Below, piece after piece: positions 33,575-37,981 of a stretch of DNA of 37,981 nucleotides. How positions within the stretch are numbered: the stretch's first letter is position 1; each line of letters opens with the position of its first letter. The notes beneath the pieces were generated by a model that saw only the letters and a program-made list of their open reading frames with translations, ran no database searches and was not told the DNA's origin. Source of the DNA: a bacterium (GTDB lineage: Bacteria > Thermodesulfobiota > Thermodesulfobiia > Thermodesulfobiales > Thermodesulfobiaceae); the NCBI GenBank assembly GCA_021783475.1, contig JAJXTU010000009.1, positions 1 to 37,981 on the forward strand, written 5' to 3'. Both the position numbers and the translations under genes were made by a program.

Positions 33575-34399
33575 ATGAGCATTAACTTAGAAGACTTTTT
33601 TAAGGGGATCAATAGAGAAATTCAATCCAATAACTTTGAAGAGGCGCTAAACAAGTCCAATTATCTGCTTAGCCTCATTGAAGCAAACGAAGTTGAATTT
33701 GACACGGAGTTTTTAATAAAACTTCTTGACACCAGGAGCTTTATCCTTACAATCATGGGCAACAATGCACAAGCGCTTGAAGACATAAACAGGGCAATAG
33801 AAGAAAAAAACGGCATTTCCTCAACCAGCGACGATCAATTAGCGAAGCTTTTAATACACAGGGGACTAAATTATTTCTATTTAGGAAACCACATATCCTC
33901 GTTAAAAGACTTCAATACTGCTATAGAAATATTAAGCTCCTCTGCCGACAAAGAATCGACTAAACTGCCACAGGTATTTTTAAACAGAGGTGCATTGCTC
34001 AAGAAACAGGGGTTAAGAAAGGAATCGTTAGAAGACATAAATAAAGCAATTTCTCTTCTAACCAAGATTAACAACTCAAAATCTATACCTATATTAATAA
34101 ATGCGCTGATAGAGAAGGGGCTGCTCCTAATGGAGGAAGAGAAATTTTTTGAGTCTGCATACAATTTTGACCTGGCAATCTCAAAATCCAGACAGCTCTT
34201 AACCACAGAAAAATTGAAGATTTTAGGCACTCATATGAGATTAATTTACTATTTAATAATAACCAATCTCGCAGCAGGAAAGCATCAAGACCCCATAAAC
34301 AAGCTCTTGATGGAAGCCAAGAGTGTTGTCACTAATTATGGAGCCAATGAAGAAACAAGCTATTGGCTAAATAAAATCGGTGAAATTACAGCTATTTAA
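33575..34399 (+). CDS. TPR-repeat protein, last gene of the polyphosphate operon
   Basis: About 274 residues made largely of tetratricopeptide-like helix pairs. Recognisable units include LDTRSFILTIMGNNAQALEDINRAIEE, LIHRGLNYFYLGNHISSLKDFNTAIE and FLNRGALLKKQGLRKESLEDINKAI. A less clear fourth unit runs around LIEKGLLLMEEEKFFESAYNFDLAIS. No signal peptide or membrane segment is visible, so it is likely a cytosolic adaptor. ATG 33575 is preferred because AAAAGGG (33561-33567) ends 7 bases before it; upstream in-frame starts fall inside the WD40 gene. Its last 4 bases overlap the convergent SH3 gene, leaving no room for a separate terminator. No partner can be named from sequence. Confidence 0.75.
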   Translation: MSINLEDFFKGINREIQSNNFEEALNKSNYLLSLIEANEVEFDTEFLIKLLDTRSFILTIMGNNAQALEDINRAIEEKNGISSTSDDQLAKLLIHRGLNYFYLGNHISSLKDFNTAIEILSSSADKESTKLPQVFLNRGALLKKQGLRKESLEDINKAISLLTKINNSKSIPILINALIEKGLLLMEEEKFFESAYNFDLAISKSRQLLTTEKLKILGTHMRLIYYLIITNLAAGKHQDPINKLLMEAKSVVTNYGANEETSYWLNKIGEITAI

Positions 34400-35898
34400 T
34401 AAAATCTAATATATTGAGACGAAATATATCCTTCAGCGCCATTTTTCGTCTTTACCTTGTACCAAACGCTTTCGTTTGCAAGACGAGTATCTGACTTTGG
34501 AATATAAACTTCTACATTTTCCTTGTCAAGTCTTGCCTGGTACATCATGCCCACAGTATCTTTAATTGAAAATCCCTCCCCAACATAGATTTTTACATCT
34601 TTGCTACCATCCACACTCTTAACTGTGGAGTCGTTCATTACCACGCCCTCTCTAACCTGTGAGGGATCTATCTTCTCAAGGACGTCTACTTCATCACCAT
34701 AAGAAAGCCCTGCGGCATCTTCAGCAGACTCATACGGAGATTTTTTCAGATGGATCTGGTATCTTATCACGAATGCCTTCGCAAACATCTTTTCACTGCT
34801 CGAATTTTCACTCTCATTTGTATTATTATTAGTGCCGCCTGGCTCAACAGTTACTTTTACAGGAGTGGACTCTGCGTAATTTCCTGCCTTATTTACCGCT
34901 ACTGCCTGAAACACAAAACTGCCAATCTTTTCTGGATACCATCTATAAACAGTATCCTCACCAGCATACCAGACTTTAATAGTAAGGTTATTCATAAGCA
35001 GCCTTACCTTATCTATACCCTTTTTATCTGTAGCATTCACTCTTATCTCAAGGGGATTATTTACACCTTTAACCACAGTATCGTTCACTGGACTCTGAAT
35101 AACAACCCTTGGAGGAGTAGTATCAGGAGGTTCATGAGCAGTAGTGATCTGAAAAAACATAAACGTACCAAATGTTAGCAACAAGGATATAAAAAAGGCA
35201 ACAAGCGGTATTATATAGGAGACTGGCTTCGTTGGATGAAGGCTCTCTATCTTCGGCTCTTGAGATTTCTCTTTTTTGAACTTTAAAATAGAAGCAAAGC
35301 TTGATAGATTAATGCTCCCAAAAACCTTAGAAATCTTTTTCAGATTAGAAAAAGGGTTTGGAATTTTTAAAACAAGTTTGGATTCATAAACCTTTTGTAT
35401 CCAAGATCGCGCCCTTTTACGTTTTTCATCAAGGAGATCGCTTTCGGTCTGAGAGGGCTCTGGTATAACCTCAGAAACTATGCCCTCCTGAAATGACTCT
35501 TCAAGAGATTGTTCCTCAGCAGGCTGGACATCGACATTTCCCTGGATCTCATCGCTTGGGGCTAATTCTACGGGGTTTTCAGCAGCCTTGTCTTTAAGGG
35601 TAGAAATATCAATGCCTGTTTTCGTCACATAAGGAGAGAAGGCAAGGAGGTCTAAGTAGGACCTTTCATCAGCTTGCAACAATATACTTGTTTCATCCTG
35701 AAAATAGATCCTAAAAATAAAAGTTTTAATATTCTTTTTTATAAAGGGTAAAAAAGATTTCTCTTTCTCGAATACCTCTTCAACCCATTCAATATGGGAA
35801 ATGCTGTCCTTTAGGGCAAAAGCTCTCCCATCGGAAGAGACAATGTGTGAACCCTTCCGTTCGATTACAATATTAGAAGGCTCAAGTGAGCGAAGCAC
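34396..35898 (-). CDS. Single-pass membrane protein with Ig-like and SH3-type extracytoplasmic domains
   Basis: A 500-residue protein with a clear inside-out plan. Residues 1-110 form a cytoplasmic domain of unknown family. An acidic linker (about 110-160) and a basic region (160-225) follow, then one transmembrane helix (about 226-250). Outside the membrane there is an Ig-like/Big-type domain (TPPRVVIQSPVNDTVVKG onward, 261-352), an Asn/Ser-rich spacer (355-370), and a C-terminal SH3b-like region with YQIHLKKSPY, WYKVKTKNGAEGYISSQYI at the end. SH3b domains often bind cell-wall material. GTG 35898 follows AAGGGTGG. It is divergent from the diguanylate cyclase and converges on the TPR gene. 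Overall function is unknown. Confidence 0.72.
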   Translation of the reverse strand: MLRSLEPSNIVIERKGSHIVSSDGRAFALKDSISHIEWVEEVFEKEKSFLPFIKKNIKTFIFRIYFQDETSILLQADERSYLDLLAFSPYVTKTGIDISTLKDKAAENPVELAPSDEIQGNVDVQPAEEQSLEESFQEGIVSEVIPEPSQTESDLLDEKRKRARSWIQKVYESKLVLKIPNPFSNLKKISKVFGSINLSSFASILKFKKEKSQEPKIESLHPTKPVSYIIPLVAFFISLLLTFGTFMFFQITTAHEPPDTTPPRVVIQSPVNDTVVKGVNNPLEIRVNATDKKGIDKVRLLMNNLTIKVWYAGEDTVYRWYPEKIGSFVFQAVAVNKAGNYAESTPVKVTVEPGGTNNNTNESENSSSEKMFAKAFVIRYQIHLKKSPYESAEDAAGLSYGDEVDVLEKIDPSQVREGVVMNDSTVKSVDGSKDVKIYVGEGFSIKDTVGMMYQARLDKENVEVYIPKSDTRLANESVWYKVKTKNGAEGYISSQYIRFY

Positions 35899-35968
35899 GT
35901 TACCACCCTTCTTTTACATATACCTTATATTATAGTATTATAGACTAAAAATTCTAATGGAGAAAACT

Positions 35969-37891
35969 TTGAGCATAAGAAATTATCTTAAAATAATAAT
36001 AATCTTTTTAGTTATTACTCCATTGTTAATCTTAAGCTTAGTTGCAGTAAATTTATATAACGAAACCAAAAACAGATCGATAAACGATCTAATCCAGGAG
36101 ACAACCCTAAAACAGTTTACGATTCAAACATACCTTCAGAAATATACAGGCCTCATTAATTTATTATCGGCAAATATTTCACTTACAAACAACAATTATG
36201 AAAAAATAAATTATATATTTAAAGAGCTATCATCTGACAGTGAAATAGAAAATCTATACTTTGTAAGTCCTGATGGCTATAGTAACGTAGAACTAAGTGG
36301 TCCTCATCACATTTCATTTAATAGTGATGATCTATTTAAAGATGCCATGAAAGGAGATGAAGGGTTTTTAATAAAAAGTGATGATCTAAATAGTTATCTA
36401 TATATTTCAAAACCTGTTTACAGGAGCAACAATCAAGTATCTGGCGTAGTATTTGAAATCATAAAACTAACAAAGTTAGAAGACCTGATAAACATCCAAA
36501 ATGTCCTAAACAGCCAATCTACATTTCTTTTTTCAAACGATAAGGTGATATTGGGAAATCAACAGAAAAGTATGCCAACAAATCTTTCTAAAAAAATTGA
36601 TATTGCTAAGGGCAGCGGCCTAATAAATTATAAAAACGAGACAGGCAAGAATTTTATCTTATATTGGAAGAATTTCCCAAATCTAAATCTCTCAATAGCC
36701 TCTCAAATTGACGAAAACTATATTTTCGAACAGTTTAAACAGGATTTCGCAGTTGTAATAATTACTTTTCTGATAATATTTATTACATCGTTAATTATAT
36801 CAATCATAATGGTTAAAAAGATTGAAGAGCCAATAAGTTTTTTACAAAGTTTGTCCCAGAAAATAAAAGAAGGAAATTATAAAACAAGAGTAGGACAAAG
36901 CTTCATAGCAAGCTCACCTGAAGAGTTTCAACCCCTATTAAAGTTATACAACCAAATGAGCATCTCAATAGAGAGCTATATATCTAAATTAAACGAGCAA
37001 TCCAAGGCCCTTGCTAAAAGTGAAGCAAGGTATAGAGCAGTAGTGGAAGACCAAACAGACCTACTTTGTAGATTTCAAAAAGATGGCACTATAACATTTT
37101 CAAATGAAGCTTTCAAGAACTATCTAAACCTTGTGGAATCAGAAAAATATAATTTATTTGAACTCTTACAGGAAGATGCAAGTAACATAAAGGGCTTATT
37201 AGAGGCCTTAGACAATGAAACTCAATATAGAAGCATTGAATTAGCCTTTGAAAAAGGAGGAGTAAAGAGATATTTCGATTGGACATTCAGAATGATTTAT
37301 AAAGACGACGCATTGGAGTTCCAGGGTACAGGACACGACATCAATGAAATAAAAAAGCTTGAAGAAGAGCTCAGATACCAAAGCTTCCATGATAACCTAA
37401 CAGGACTGCTAAATAGAGCATATTTTGAAGAAGAATTTGAAAGGTTATCAAGCGGGAGGTTTAGCCCCACATCGATAATAGTAGCCGACGTTGACAACTT
37501 AAAGGTAGTAAATGACCTTCTGGGACACGACAAGGGGGACTTATTGATAATAAGGGCTTCAAAAATATTACAAGCAAACTTTAGAAACACAGATATAGTT
37601 GCAAGAATTGGCGGAGATGAGTTTGTAATTCTATTGCCGTTTTGCCCTTTAGAATGCGTAGAAGATCTCATAAAGAGGCTGGACAACAGTATAAGAGTAG
37701 CAAATAAAGAAGCTGACAGCCTTTACTTGAGCATATCAATTGGATACGCAAATGCAAAAGGGCCATTTAATAAAGTAGATCTATTTAAAGAAGCTGACAC
37801 AAAAATGTATCTGAACAAGAAATCACATCACGAAAAAGCAAAAGAGATAGCTATTAAAAGAATTAAAAATATAATACATAACAAAATATAA
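35969..37891 (+). CDS. Membrane sensor diguanylate cyclase (HAMP-PAS-GGDEF)
   Basis: About 640 residues. A first transmembrane helix is followed by a Cache-like periplasmic sensor (about 30-260), a second helix, a HAMP-type segment (KKIEEPISFLQSLSQKIKEGNY), a PAS domain (about 350-465) and a C-terminal GGDEF domain. The active-site motif ARIGGDEF is intact, and an RxxD inhibitory site (RNTD) lies five residues before GGDEF, so c-di-GMP synthesis with product feedback is expected. There is no EAL domain. TTG 35969 is preferred because GGAG (35959-35962) ends 6 bases before it; ATG 35957 has no SD and would add four residues. It shares a 58-70 base divergent promoter region with the SH3 protein. 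Confidence 0.93.
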   Translation: MSIRNYLKIIIIFLVITPLLILSLVAVNLYNETKNRSINDLIQETTLKQFTIQTYLQKYTGLINLLSANISLTNNNYEKINYIFKELSSDSEIENLYFVSPDGYSNVELSGPHHISFNSDDLFKDAMKGDEGFLIKSDDLNSYLYISKPVYRSNNQVSGVVFEIIKLTKLEDLINIQNVLNSQSTFLFSNDKVILGNQQKSMPTNLSKKIDIAKGSGLINYKNETGKNFILYWKNFPNLNLSIASQIDENYIFEQFKQDFAVVIITFLIIFITSLIISIIMVKKIEEPISFLQSLSQKIKEGNYKTRVGQSFIASSPEEFQPLLKLYNQMSISIESYISKLNEQSKALAKSEARYRAVVEDQTDLLCRFQKDGTITFSNEAFKNYLNLVESEKYNLFELLQEDASNIKGLLEALDNETQYRSIELAFEKGGVKRYFDWTFRMIYKDDALEFQGTGHDINEIKKLEEELRYQSFHDNLTGLLNRAYFEEEFERLSSGRFSPTSIIVADVDNLKVVNDLLGHDKGDLLIIRASKILQANFRNTDIVARIGGDEFVILLPFCPLECVEDLIKRLDNSIRVANKEADSLYLSISIGYANAKGPFNKVDLFKEADTKMYLNKKSHHEKAKEIAIKRIKNIIHNKI

Positions 37892-37946
37892 TACTACTTA
37901 GACAAATATCCAAACAGATATATCTAAACTAAATAGTATTATATTT
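37884..37946 (+). terminator. 18-bp inverted repeat after the diguanylate cyclase
   Basis: AAATATAATACTACTTAG (37884-37901) pairs with CTAAATAGTATTATATTT (37929-37946) with one mismatch, enclosing 27 bases that contain a second small stem ATATC-CAAACA-GATAT (37906-37921). The 5' arm includes the TAA stop. It is very AT-rich with no clean U-tract, so it may be a weak terminator or a 3'-end stabilising structure. Confidence 0.45.
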
Positions 37947-37981
37947 ATATAATAGAAGAAAAAAAATCTCCCGGCAACGTC

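Noticed and set aside
1-37981. CRISPR arrays, insertion sequences, phage genes or toxin-antitoxin pairs
   Set aside because: No regularly spaced repeats, transposase or integrase motifs, or paired small toxin genes were seen on either strand.

Overview
This AT-rich window reads as a gene-dense chromosomal segment of an anaerobic, probably hydrogen-using, Gram-negative-type bacterium. The pointers are a periplasmic membrane-anchored [NiFe] hydrogenase, a four-subunit 2-oxoacid:ferredoxin oxidoreductase with an ADP-forming acyl-CoA synthetase, a heptose epimerase for lipopolysaccharide core, and a Firmicutes-like clpC-radA-disA block. A Thermodesulfobium-like sulfate reducer is my best guess; this is inference from gene content and composition, because no marker gene is present. 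I see no transposase, phage gene or CRISPR array. Start codons are often TTG or GTG placed by good Shine-Dalgarno (SD) sites.

Layout. 1-4925 (minus): the 5' end of glyA, tsaC, a PII-like protein, a Kef/NapA-type antiporter and a polytopic membrane protein, preceded by pabB-pabC for 4-aminobenzoate. 5085-6257 (plus): glycerate kinase, whose 3' end carries the terminator of the convergent operon. 6272-12201 (minus): one probable operon behind a near-consensus promoter, running hydrogenase maturation protease, ADP-forming acyl-CoA synthetase, P-loop ATPase, ferredoxin-like subunit, then alpha, beta and gamma subunits of the oxidoreductase. 12354-16213 (minus): hydrogenase small subunit, large subunit and cytochrome b, a strong terminator, then a SprA-type metallopeptidase. 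16553-17473 (minus): hldD. 17704-23685 (plus): clpC, radA, disA and a YibE/F membrane protein. 23877-24311: a small exported beta-sandwich protein.

24481-34399 (plus) is the most coherent unusual region: tRNA-Ser(CGA) followed within 30 bases by a compact polyphosphate operon. Its order is a one-helix membrane protein, a divergent Ppx/GppA-HD protein, polyphosphate kinase PPK1, a canonical Ppx/GppA-HD protein, a CYTH-CHAD protein, a WD40-like protein and a TPR protein. It carries a synthase, one apparently intact and one altered hydrolase, a polyphosphate-binding fusion and two scaffold-like proteins. 34396-35898 (minus) is a single-pass Ig/SH3 protein converging on the operon. 35969-37891 (plus) is a sensor diguanylate cyclase.

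The genes suggest hydrogen oxidation feeding reduced carriers and CoA-ester energy conservation, together with polyphosphate storage and two cyclic-dinucleotide synthases (DisA for c-di-AMP, the GGDEF protein for c-di-GMP).
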